DNA from: Ignavibacteriota bacterium
GTDB lineage: Bacteria > Bacteroidota > Ignavibacteria > Tepidaquicellales > Tepidaquicellaceae
Reading direction: 5' to 3'
DNA length: 6,354 bases
Assembly (NCBI GenBank): GCA_003135995.1
Contig: PNBM01000304.1
Location: 856-7,209 of the forward strand
The position numbers and the translations under genes were made by a program. The number at the start of each line of letters is the position of its first letter. Position 1 is the first letter of the stretch. The notes under the pieces were generated by a model. The model did not search any database, had not been told where the DNA came from, and saw only the letters and a list, made by a program, of their open reading frames with translations. Positions 1 through 6,322 of the stretch are shown here, piece after piece.

Positions 1-368
1 GGAAGCTAAACCATTTACTTTCATTCGTTGATTTTCTTAACCGTAACAACGCGAAGATTTCTTTAACTGATTTATTAGATTTTGACAGTAAAAAGTCTTT
101 GTCAGAAATTATGAACGACGAGAAAGCTGATTTCAGACCGGTACTTTATAGGAAAATAAATGCGTTGCCGACAAATGTTGTATCGGAGATTAAAAAGCCT
201 GTAGACTCTAAGAAAGAATCAGAAATACTGGCTAATGATTTGACCGAAATCATTAAAGAACATCCTTTATTCAAAAACCATCGGATTTCTTTGGATATTC
301 AAGTTAAAGATAAGAATTTTGGTTTTAAAAAGGATTTGAAATTTGAGAATGGGAGGGTAACAAAGTAA
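1..368 (+). CDS. Unrecognised protein, C-terminal part (5' end outside window)
   Basis: The reading frame is open from base 3, with no stop before TAA at 366-368, so about 121 C-terminal residues of a longer protein are present. The first visible residues are KLNHLLSFVDFLNRNN. A TTG at 99 and ATG at 111 could serve as internal starts, but the open and protein-like upstream frame argues that the gene begins outside the window. The fragment is hydrophilic and lysine-rich, with no membrane segment, signal peptide or motif I recognise; it ends in a charged stretch with several K/D/F residues. It is less AT-rich (23 of 60 bases G+C at 121-180) than the minus-strand module further right, so it may be the background gene next to the insertion. 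It converges on the NACHT gene, with 61 bases between the two stops. Function unknown; confidence applies to the coding call. Confidence 0.8.
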   Translation, partial: KLNHLLSFVDFLNRNNAKISLTDLLDFDSKKSLSEIMNDEKADFRPVLYRKINALPTNVVSEIKKPVDSKKESEILANDLTEIIKEHPLFKNHRISLDIQVKDKNFGFKKDLKFENGRVTK

Positions 369-398
369 AAAATTTTAGTTAATGAATACAAAAGGGTA

Positions 399-415
399 TA
401 AAAATTATATTTTTA
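399..415. terminator. Weak AT-only hairpin between convergent genes
   Basis: TAAAAAT (399-405) and ATTTTTA (409-415) form a 7-bp inverted repeat around a 3-base loop. It lies midway between the stop of the left plus-strand gene and the stop of the NACHT gene, where a bidirectional terminator is expected. The stem has no G-C pair, so thermodynamic support is poor, and such a repeat arises easily by chance in sequence this AT-rich. Position is the main argument. Confidence 0.2.
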
Positions 416-429
416 CATAAAATGCAATA

Positions 430-3111
430 TTATAAAGATAATAGAAATTTAATACGTTCAGTAATTTTATCAATGTACTTTTGCGCTGACTTTGGATATT
501 TACATTTACTAAGTTCGTATAAAGTGAAAGTATCACCATATTTTGTAATAATATGAAAAAATAAATCTTTCAACCAATAATCATTTATTGAATTATAAGA
601 AGATAATAAATCCACGAGTGCATTTGCAACTCTTGATGTTCCAATCTTATCTAGAGCAATAAGTAAATCACACCTATACCACGTTGATCCTCTATTATAT
701 TTTGTTATACCCTTTCCTGCACCATAAAATCCTCCGCTTGGTTCATCTACAAGCCAATTAAAAATATTTACTATTTTTCTAACTGCCTTTTGACATCCTA
801 AATTACCTAGACTTAAGGCAGCTAAGCGACGTATATCCCTGTCTGAATTAGATAAAAAATCTATTAATATATCTTCCGCTTGATGAGTTCCTATTTTTTC
901 AATCTTATTTATAAGCTCAGAATAATTCTCGTTATTACAGCCTTTTTCAATTTCAACTTTGCATTGTAAGATGTCAATTTCCTCTTTTTCGTTCTTTAAA
1001 TTATATTCGTTTGTTAATTCTTTTTCTATCAAATTAGTTTTATAGAAAGAGGACAGAAAATATTTAGCTCTAGAACTGATTTCTTTATCTTTGTCCTTCA
1101 ACATTTTTTTCATTGCTTTCTCAACTGTTAATCTTGGTAAGTTATGTAAAGCAGAATAACTACATTCGTATGATGTATGGCAATATGCAGCAAAACATCC
1201 ATAGTTTTTACGTTCTTTGACTCGAAATGCCATCAGAAGCGGCTCTAAAGCTAATATTGATTTTGTAGCTCCGAGACAAAAGATATTATCATTACTTAAA
1301 GGATTAGAGAAACGATTTATCGCTGTTTTAACTATTTCCTCACTTCGGTGTGTAGACTCGCCTATACATATTGCAGAAAGATGTTTTAATCTATCTAACA
1401 TTAAAAGAATTAAACTATCAGGATCATCTACGAGATCGCATAGCATCGGTGCTACTTCTTCCCAAACTAAATTTTCCAAATAATAAGCTCCCTGTCCAGA
1501 AAGATATGTCTGTTCAAGAATTTGTATTATATCTTTTCCTGATTTATATTGCCGATACAGGAATTTCGCTGCGAAGAATTGTTGAAGAATTTGATGTGAG
1601 AAAGTAAAAGAATTTCTAAGTTCCTTAAGTATACCAATTGTTGTTAGACCTTGCAAATCTCTGCCAAATACATTAATGATATGATGTTGGTCGGAAATTC
1701 GTTCAAGAATTTTTAAAATGAATTTAAAATCGAATAATGTTTTTCTAAGTAGAACACAAGTATAACCCAATCGCTCAAGAAACAATAATGCAGATTCGCC
1801 TGATATACCATAGCGGGTAATTTCTTTAATACGAATTGAAACAAAGTATGAGAGAAGTTTAACAGAGTCCTGTGATTGTTCTTGGTACAAAGTTTTACTT
1901 AAAATAGATGCATAAAATGGATTTCTTAGCAAGTTCTTTGTGTTTGCTTTAAATGTTTTCAAATCGATAGAATTTTGTTTACTCTCGCTTTTTCTATTCA
2001 TTAATTGAAATAATTGTTCATCATTGAGTTCTATGAGTTCTGCAATTTCTAATTGAGTCTGCAATATTTGTAATGAAGAACGAGATGTTAGAATGATATT
2101 AGCTAATGGTATAAGTTTACGAAGATGCCTAAGATCTGTATGAAATTCTGTAAAATATCGATCTTCAATCTCGTTCAAAGCATCAAGTAATAACACAACA
2201 CGAGTATTTTTTAAAAGAGCTGTGATGTCTTCATAAGAGACTTGAGGAAGTCGTATTTTTATTTCATTTTTAATTAAATCGAAAAGATTATGTGTACCAA
2301 TCTCTGATAAATTAATATAAACTGGAAACAATAATTCCAATTCAGATGACAATTGTGAACAGTATGCTGTTAGGAATTCCAATGCTGTTGTCTTGCCCAT
2401 TCCTGCTTCACCAATAAGTAAATAAGTTTCGGCTGGTACAATTAGTTCAGTAATTTTTTTCTTCAAACACAAGTTATCTTTTGAGTTACTATCTGATAAT
2501 AATTTTACCATTCTCATCAAAAAATCATTAAGCCAAACTGTATATTTTATTTCTGTAAGAACTTGATTGCAATACTTTCTAACTAAATTTCTAACAGAAT
2601 TTATATTAAATGTTGTATGAAATCGTAGACATTCTTCAAAATCGACACGGGACGATAAATCTAAAGTACTAAGTAAACCATATTTTTTTTTTAATAAATT
2701 ACCCCAATCTGTATTATCAAGCCAAACAACAAATTGAGAAATATCATAAATTAAAAGATTTACTCCGAACATTTGCCTAAATTTAATGGCCAGCTGCTCT
2801 TTATTTGCTCCAGAGATTTCTTGGGAAGTGCAAAATATAAAAGTGTTAATCTGAATATTTTCTCCAAGCTTTTCAAAATCTTGGGTAAGTTTTGATCGCC
2901 AGTTCTTTTGAGTAGAATATGCAAAACGTACTTCCTCGCCATATTTATTTTTTCCTTGTTTTCGAATAACAGCATCAGCACCACCATCTTGAGCACCACC
3001 CCGTACCTCGATCAGCTTATAACCAATCGAGAACATACAATCTGATGCGATGTGTTCGAATTCAAATCCACCAACAAGTTCTTGTAATGCCCAACGTGTA
3101 TATTCTCTCAT
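430..3111 (-). CDS. NACHT NTPase with N-terminal nuclease-like domain and HEAT-like repeats (bacterial NLR-type defence protein)
   Basis: An 893-residue multidomain protein. Residues 1-135 look like a PD-(D/E)XK nuclease fold of the Mrr-like kind: FEFEHIA (16-22), then GGAQDGGADAVI (38-49) with acidic D42 and D46, then a strand RFAYSTQ (62-68). The NACHT module follows: Walker A GEAGMGKTT (234-242, K240), Walker B VVLLLDALNE (305-314, D310, N313, E314), sensor ILTSRSS (340-346, R344), and the end of the helical part TFSHQILQQFFAA (503-515). The C-terminal 240 residues hold HEAT-like helices near 656-690, 742-785 and 812-838. In the bacterial NACHT (bNACHT) family, such proteins act in anti-phage immunity, with the repeats sensing infection and the N-terminal domain acting as effector; here that role is inferred. 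The start is supported by AGGAAG six bases upstream. It is the last gene of a minus-strand block but has its own 97-base leader. No transmembrane segment is evident. The NACHT call is strong; nuclease activity is uncertain because a clear E/Q-x-K is missing. Confidence 0.92.
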   Translation of the reverse strand: MREYTRWALQELVGGFEFEHIASDCMFSIGYKLIEVRGGAQDGGADAVIRKQGKNKYGEEVRFAYSTQKNWRSKLTQDFEKLGENIQINTFIFCTSQEISGANKEQLAIKFRQMFGVNLLIYDISQFVVWLDNTDWGNLLKKKYGLLSTLDLSSRVDFEECLRFHTTFNINSVRNLVRKYCNQVLTEIKYTVWLNDFLMRMVKLLSDSNSKDNLCLKKKITELIVPAETYLLIGEAGMGKTTALEFLTAYCSQLSSELELLFPVYINLSEIGTHNLFDLIKNEIKIRLPQVSYEDITALLKNTRVVLLLDALNEIEDRYFTEFHTDLRHLRKLIPLANIILTSRSSLQILQTQLEIAELIELNDEQLFQLMNRKSESKQNSIDLKTFKANTKNLLRNPFYASILSKTLYQEQSQDSVKLLSYFVSIRIKEITRYGISGESALLFLERLGYTCVLLRKTLFDFKFILKILERISDQHHIINVFGRDLQGLTTIGILKELRNSFTFSHQILQQFFAAKFLYRQYKSGKDIIQILEQTYLSGQGAYYLENLVWEEVAPMLCDLVDDPDSLILLMLDRLKHLSAICIGESTHRSEEIVKTAINRFSNPLSNDNIFCLGATKSILALEPLLMAFRVKERKNYGCFAAYCHTSYECSYSALHNLPRLTVEKAMKKMLKDKDKEISSRAKYFLSSFYKTNLIEKELTNEYNLKNEKEEIDILQCKVEIEKGCNNENYSELINKIEKIGTHQAEDILIDFLSNSDRDIRRLAALSLGNLGCQKAVRKIVNIFNWLVDEPSGGFYGAGKGITKYNRGSTWYRCDLLIALDKIGTSRVANALVDLLSSYNSINDYWLKDLFFHIITKYGDTFTLYELSKCKYPKSAQKYIDKITERIKFLLSL

Positions 3112-3117
3112 TTCTAT

Positions 3118-3123
3118 CTTCCT
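3118..3123 (-). promoter_or_regulatory. Ribosome binding site of the NACHT gene
   Basis: On the minus strand this reads AGGAAG, followed by six bases and then ATG at 3111. It is a good Shine-Dalgarno match and fixes the start of the 893-residue protein. The genes upstream in the block lack an equally good site. Confidence 0.7.
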
Positions 3124-3151
3124 GTATTTATCTTTTGCTTGACTAATTCAC

Positions 3152-3163
3152 ATTCATATGAAT
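3152..3163. promoter_or_regulatory. 12-bp perfect palindrome in the NACHT leader
   Basis: ATTCATATGAAT is a perfect 12-bp palindrome, 41 bases upstream of the NACHT start codon and between that gene and the broken small gene. It could be an operator for a dimeric repressor. I found no convincing sigma-70 promoter for the NACHT gene in 3112-3208; the nearest AT-rich -10-like hexamers lack a matching -35. In sequence this AT-rich a 12-bp palindrome can be accidental, so confidence is low. Confidence 0.25.
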
Positions 3164-3208
3164 ATATAAATATGAGATAAATTATTTTTATAATTGCTGT
3201 AAGAATAA

Positions 3209-3605
3209 TTAAACAATTAAAAACTGATTTTTTTGTAAGTTAAGATTTTGTTGAAATGCTATTCTTAGTTCAACTAAACTTTTGGAATCTCTTAGAAATA
3301 ATAGTTTAATGTATTTTTCTTCATTATTATAATATTTTCTCTCCGGTTTTTTTAATTCATTTGTATTTCCTAAACCATGTTCACTAAGAAATATTGTAAA
3401 CCGTAGACCAATCAGATCCTTTAGAATATAAATATCTCCATTATAGTTATCCATTACCATAGATTTAATATAGATAAATTCATGTTCATTAAAATAGATA
3501 TCTGTATTTTTGTCTTCTGCCGTTCGATACCAAGAAATATTAACAGGTTTAACATCGTTTGCTTTTTATTAATAATATTTGCAAATTTTCTAAAACATTA
3601 TTCAT
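3209..3605 (-). pseudogene. Small unrecognised gene, apparently frameshifted in an A run
   Basis: A minus-strand ATG at 3605 opens MNNVLENLQILLIKSKRC and then a stop. The frame that carries protein-like sequence afterwards is open from just past a stop at 3568-3566 down to TAA at 3211-3209. The two frames meet at an AAAAA run (3563-3567 region, minus strand). Removing one A joins them into a single 131-residue protein running ...LQILLIKANDVKPVNIS..., which contains W, Y, R and charged residues typical of real coding sequence. An internal ATG at 3460 would give only 83 residues, has no Shine-Dalgarno site, and would discard 35 plausible codons. I do not recognise the product; it is soluble, with no membrane helix. 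It starts 47 bases after the stop of the 483-residue gene, so it may belong to the same transcript. Alternatives are a sequencing error, slippage-based on/off switching or programmed +1 frameshifting. Confidence 0.6.
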
Positions 3606-3652
3606 AAATATAATACTGACGGTAAGAAAAAAATAATCTAATATTTAGTTAT

Positions 3653-5104
3653 CTATTTATGCAAATAATAAATTGCAGATCCAAGAATAATTAATAATAT
3701 AATCCAAAAACATAAAATGATGCTTGATTTATTAAAAATATAACTTAAATCTTTATTTAAATTTTCATCATTATTAAATATTCTTTCTATATCATTAGGA
3801 TCTAATAAATCGTTATATCTTTCTTTTACTGAATTATATTGTACTTTCAATCTATTTACTTGTTGCCTTACTAAAAATAAGGAAACTACTAAATAAATAA
3901 AGGATATGATTAATAACGAATATGAAATAGTTGTAATATCTTTCGTAAATATATTTTCAAATTTATTTGCCGAAATAGAATTGAAAATAATAATTGTAAT
4001 AAAAAAAGTTAAAAAGCCAATCACATTGCTCCTTAATTGCTGTGTTAAATCATCTACAATATTCGTTGCTTTTTGAGATAAATCATAAATAAATTCAGAT
4101 ATTTTATTTTTAACTTCAATATATTGTTTTACGTTTTCTTTTAAATATATATTAAAATTAGATTTAATAGAATCAAGAGTTCCTTTATTTAAATTAAAAT
4201 TCGAATCAATATTAATTGAGATAATGCTACGGGCTAATTTAATTTTATCACTAATATTTCCTTCGTTATAAATCCATTTGTAAATATTATAGAAATCTTT
4301 TCCATCATCGCATAAGTCACTTATTTTTAAATCAAATAAGTGTTTTTTAAATCCTTCTATTGATATTATAATTCTATCTTCTTTCAATTCCGAAATATTA
4401 GCAATAAAAAATAATGAAACAACGTTTAATAACTTATTAAATAAATCATTCAAAAACTTATCAGAAATTTTGTCAGCAAGATTGAAATCATCTGGTAAAA
4501 CAAAAAGCTCACTAGCATTTAAGAAATTGCATTCTTGATTCCTTTTATTTAATAAATCCTTTCTATTTATATCATTTTTAATTTCGGATTTGTTTATTGC
4601 CAATATTGTGCCAGTAAATAATTCAAAATTACCGCCTTCAATGTTTTCAATAAATAAACTGTTTATTCCCAGCATAGCCTTGCTAATTGTAAATAATAAC
4701 GCAGTAATATCCTTTTGTTTTAATGAATTAATAAATGTATTTGATGAATATATAGATAATATCTTTTTTTCGTTAACATTATAATTTTTAATCAAGGTGA
4801 AATATAAAAATATTTTATTGTCAGTTTCGCAAACGAATTTAATTTTATCTAATCCAACAAAAAATTCCGTTAAATCCTTTGTATTATGATTAATAGAAGA
4901 ATCTTGTAAACCATATGTACTAATACTTAATTTATACGAATCTCTACTACGGATAAACGCCATTAAACCGTTTAATTCTTCTTTATTTAATTCTTTAATA
5001 ACATTTGAAGAAAGTTCAAAATTAAAACATTCGAAATCCTCACTTGATTTTACCAACTGATAAGAGTCAAAAAAGTAAGAACCAATAATATTTATTAAAT
5101 CCAT
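3653..5104 (-). CDS. Unrecognised membrane-anchored protein with three C-terminal transmembrane helices
   Basis: A 483-residue protein. Residues 1-320 form a soluble part rich in Asn, Ile, Lys and Asp, with no motif I can name; a hydrophobic patch at 226-236 is too short and broken for a confident membrane span. Residues 318-358 look like a helical or coiled-coil stalk, leading to hydrophobic segments near 361-377, 393-412 and 461-479, with a charged, coiled-coil-like connector (413-435) and an NDE-rich stretch (437-453) between the second and third. This predicts a large domain anchored in the inner membrane by a C-terminal three-helix bundle. There is no N-terminal signal peptide. Its ATG immediately follows the TAA of the 348-residue gene, with zero bases between, which implies one transcript, translational coupling and probably fixed stoichiometry. 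I do not recognise the family. A two-gene module with a membrane sensor or effector is a plausible inference. Confidence 0.85.
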   Translation of the reverse strand: MDLINIIGSYFFDSYQLVKSSEDFECFNFELSSNVIKELNKEELNGLMAFIRSRDSYKLSISTYGLQDSSINHNTKDLTEFFVGLDKIKFVCETDNKIFLYFTLIKNYNVNEKKILSIYSSNTFINSLKQKDITALLFTISKAMLGINSLFIENIEGGNFELFTGTILAINKSEIKNDINRKDLLNKRNQECNFLNASELFVLPDDFNLADKISDKFLNDLFNKLLNVVSLFFIANISELKEDRIIISIEGFKKHLFDLKISDLCDDGKDFYNIYKWIYNEGNISDKIKLARSIISINIDSNFNLNKGTLDSIKSNFNIYLKENVKQYIEVKNKISEFIYDLSQKATNIVDDLTQQLRSNVIGFLTFFITIIIFNSISANKFENIFTKDITTISYSLLIISFIYLVVSLFLVRQQVNRLKVQYNSVKERYNDLLDPNDIERIFNNDENLNKDLSYIFNKSSIILCFWIILLIILGSAIYYLHK

Positions 5105-6151
5105 TTATTGTTTTTTGTCCTGATTTGAAAATATTCTATACGTTTCGTCATTGTCTGTTTTTATTTTTAAATATTTTTGTCCATCATTATCCTTTACCGC
5201 AATAATATCCCTTTCTATATCTGGATCATAATCTTTTACACTGATTTCAATATTGTGTTTTACCGGAAATATTTTATGTATTTTTCTAGCACTAATTTTA
5301 TCTTTTATTATAATAAATTTAGTATCAATATTCTTTTTTTGGAAAATATCAATTATTTCGGTTTTTAATTTTACAATATCTATTGAAGGCTCTAATGGAA
5401 CAAAGTCGCCAAACACTGTTTCATATAATTTGTCAATATTGAAGTGACTTTGTGTGTTATAGTATCCGATTAGATTATTATGTAACAGCATATGATCACG
5501 AGGAGATTTATCTTTAACTTTTCTAGAAATGAGATTTGAAATCGCATCATAAGATATTTCAGTATTATAATCATCTGTTTTTACTTTTAAAAGTTCTAGG
5601 AAATCTTGCCACCAATATTGTGAGATTGAAGCATTTGAGTCAGAAACAATAATATCTTCTATTTCATTTTTATTATTTAGTTTAAATAGGCATATTTTTA
5701 GTATTTTCTTTTTAAAAGGTAAACCAATATGCTTTCGCAAGTCAGTTTCATCAATAAATGCACTGTGTTCTATTTTCACTATGACATAATAATTAATACC
5801 TTCATATTTAAAATAAGATTGGATCAAGCTACCCTTCTGAATTTCAGTTATCTGTTTATGCTTTTCTTGAGCATTAAGTTCTTTTATTAAAAGTCTTTGG
5901 GCTATTCTTAAAACATTTTTTTCTTGATTCGATTGGTTTTTAATACTATCTTTTACGTTTGATATAACCTCTGTAGAATCACTATCTTCTTTATATTTTC
6001 TTATTATATCTTCCTTCAAAATACTCTGAATTAAATCATGAAGATAATCTCTATAATCTATTTCGTCAGGTGTTTTATCTGGGATAATAATTCTATTTTC
6101 TATTATATCAATATGATGTAGCGATGAGAAGTAAATACTAAAATTATCCAT
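5105..6151 (-). CDS. Nucleoid-associated (NdpA/YejK)-like protein, candidate DNA-associated partner of the membrane protein
   Basis: A 348-residue soluble protein that opens with MDNFSIYFSSLHHIDII. Features resembling the 37-kDa nucleoid-associated family (E. coli YejK) are: a conserved-looking core at 105-132 with a QKGSLIQSYFKY segment followed by strands YYVIVKIEHS (121-130); strands KKILKICLFKL (148-158); an aromatic helix ASISQYWWQDFLEL (174-187); and a C-terminal beta-rich region (313-340) with the order expected for that family's end. The resemblance is from memory of the family's layout, not an alignment, and overall similarity to YejK is low. If correct, the protein would bind nucleic acid or the nucleoid; that is inference. 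It is the first gene of the minus-strand block, with a candidate promoter 28-56 bases upstream, and its stop abuts the start of the membrane protein. There is no strong Shine-Dalgarno site, only AAAAAGA near the ATG. A KwaB-like (DUF4868) relation was considered but is not supported by a visible motif. Confidence 0.7.
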   Translation of the reverse strand: MDNFSIYFSSLHHIDIIENRIIIPDKTPDEIDYRDYLHDLIQSILKEDIIRKYKEDSDSTEVISNVKDSIKNQSNQEKNVLRIAQRLLIKELNAQEKHKQITEIQKGSLIQSYFKYEGINYYVIVKIEHSAFIDETDLRKHIGLPFKKKILKICLFKLNNKNEIEDIIVSDSNASISQYWWQDFLELLKVKTDDYNTEISYDAISNLISRKVKDKSPRDHMLLHNNLIGYYNTQSHFNIDKLYETVFGDFVPLEPSIDIVKLKTEIIDIFQKKNIDTKFIIIKDKISARKIHKIFPVKHNIEISVKDYDPDIERDIIAVKDNDGQKYLKIKTDNDETYRIFSNQDKKQ

Positions 6152-6178
6152 TATAATATATCTTTTTATTATTGGAAA

Positions 6179-6207
6179 ATTATATCTATTATTGATAAAA
6201 TAAACAA
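6179..6207 (-). promoter_or_regulatory. Candidate sigma-70 promoter for the two-gene module
   Basis: On the minus strand, TTGTTT (6207-6202) and a perfect TATAAT (6184-6179) are separated by 17 bases. Transcription would start near 6172, leaving a leader of about 20 bases before the ATG at 6151. The -35 matches the consensus only in its TTG half, but the spacing and -10 are ideal. It would drive the 348- and 483-residue genes, and possibly the broken gene behind them. Confidence 0.5.
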
Positions 6208-6228
6208 TTTATTTATAATAATAAACAA
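6199..6228. repeat. Two 9-bp direct repeats 21 bp apart
   Basis: AATAAACAA occurs at 6199-6207 and again at 6220-6228, a 21-bp period that puts both copies on the same face of the helix. The first copy covers the -35 of the minus-strand promoter. An inverted pair, ACAATTT (6204-6210) and AAATTGT (6230-6236), overlaps them. They may be activator or repressor sites, though low-complexity AT sequence makes chance a real possibility. Confidence 0.3.
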
Positions 6229-6233
6229 CAAAT

Positions 6234-6254
6234 TGTAATTATCTTATAATTACA
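6234..6254. promoter_or_regulatory. Perfect 9-bp inverted repeat, candidate operator
   Basis: TGTAATTAT (6234-6242) and ATAATTACA (6246-6254) form an uninterrupted inverted repeat around CTT. There is no following T run, so it is not a typical intrinsic terminator. It sits between the two divergent promoters and overlaps the expected -35 position of the rightward one, which suits a repressor site. Confidence 0.45.
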
Positions 6255-6278
6255 TAATCAAGTACTTTCTGGTATAAT
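6249..6278 (+). promoter_or_regulatory. Extended -10 promoter of the rightmost gene
   Basis: TGGTATAAT (6270-6278) is a perfect extended -10 (TG, one base, TATAAT). The -35 position holds only a poor match (TTACAT, 6250-6255, 17 bases upstream), which extended -10 promoters tolerate. Transcription would start near 6285, giving a leader of about 38 bases before the ATG at 6323. Confidence 0.6.
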
Positions 6279-6311
6279 ATCTCTGTTAGCTAACATATTA
6301 ACCCCAGAAAG
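6265..6311. promoter_or_regulatory. Long nested dyad over the rightward promoter and start site
   Basis: CTTTCTGG (6265-6272) pairs with CCAGAAAG (6304-6311). After an asymmetric 2-by-3-base mismatch, TAATAT (6275-6280) pairs with ATATTA (6295-6300), giving 14 pairs in all. A perfect palindrome TGTTAGCTAACA (6284-6295) sits at the centre. The dyad spans the extended -10, the probable start point and the edge of the Shine-Dalgarno site. If transcription starts near 6285 the left arm is not in the RNA, so the symmetry probably acts as DNA: an operator, perhaps for the gene product itself, or a recombination or replication site. Confidence 0.5.
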
Positions 6312-6315
6312 GAGT
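6308..6315 (+). promoter_or_regulatory. Ribosome binding site of the rightmost gene
   Basis: AAAGGAGT lies seven bases before the ATG at 6323 and is a strong Shine-Dalgarno match. It supports the start even though only ten full codons of the gene are visible. Its first bases are part of the right arm of the long dyad. Confidence 0.75.
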
Positions 6316-6322
6316 CCAAAGC

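Noticed and set aside
1217..1607. Two overlapping plus-strand open frames of 88 and 78 codons
   Set aside because: They lie wholly inside and antisense to the well-supported NACHT gene, and their products show no recognisable features.
2760..2999. A 79-codon minus-strand frame
   Set aside because: Alternative frame within the nuclease-like domain of the NACHT gene, whose own frame carries the recognisable motifs.
3138..3170. Plus-strand TTGACT followed by TATATA/TATAAA as a promoter
   Set aside because: It would point into the antisense of the broken gene, with no plus-strand gene downstream; spacing of 18-20 bases in AT-rich DNA is expected by chance.
3180..3195. AATTAT/ATAATT hairpin as terminator of the small gene
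   Set aside because: Only six A-T pairs with a loop of Ts and no adequate minus-strand T run after it.
4590..4784. 64-codon plus-strand frame
   Set aside because: Antisense to the 483-residue gene; hydrophobic composition is what antisense of AT-rich coding sequence gives.
5177..5447. Two hydrophobic plus-strand frames of 63 and 64 codons, which could be mistaken for small membrane toxins
   Set aside because: They overlap each other, are antisense to the 348-residue gene and have no ribosome site; the Phe/Ile-rich content is an antisense effect.
3653..6151. Calling the two-gene module Kiwa (KwaA/KwaB)
   Set aside because: The membrane protein is much larger than KwaA and has its helices only at the C-terminus, and no KwaB-specific motif could be recognised. 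Only the general organisation is similar.
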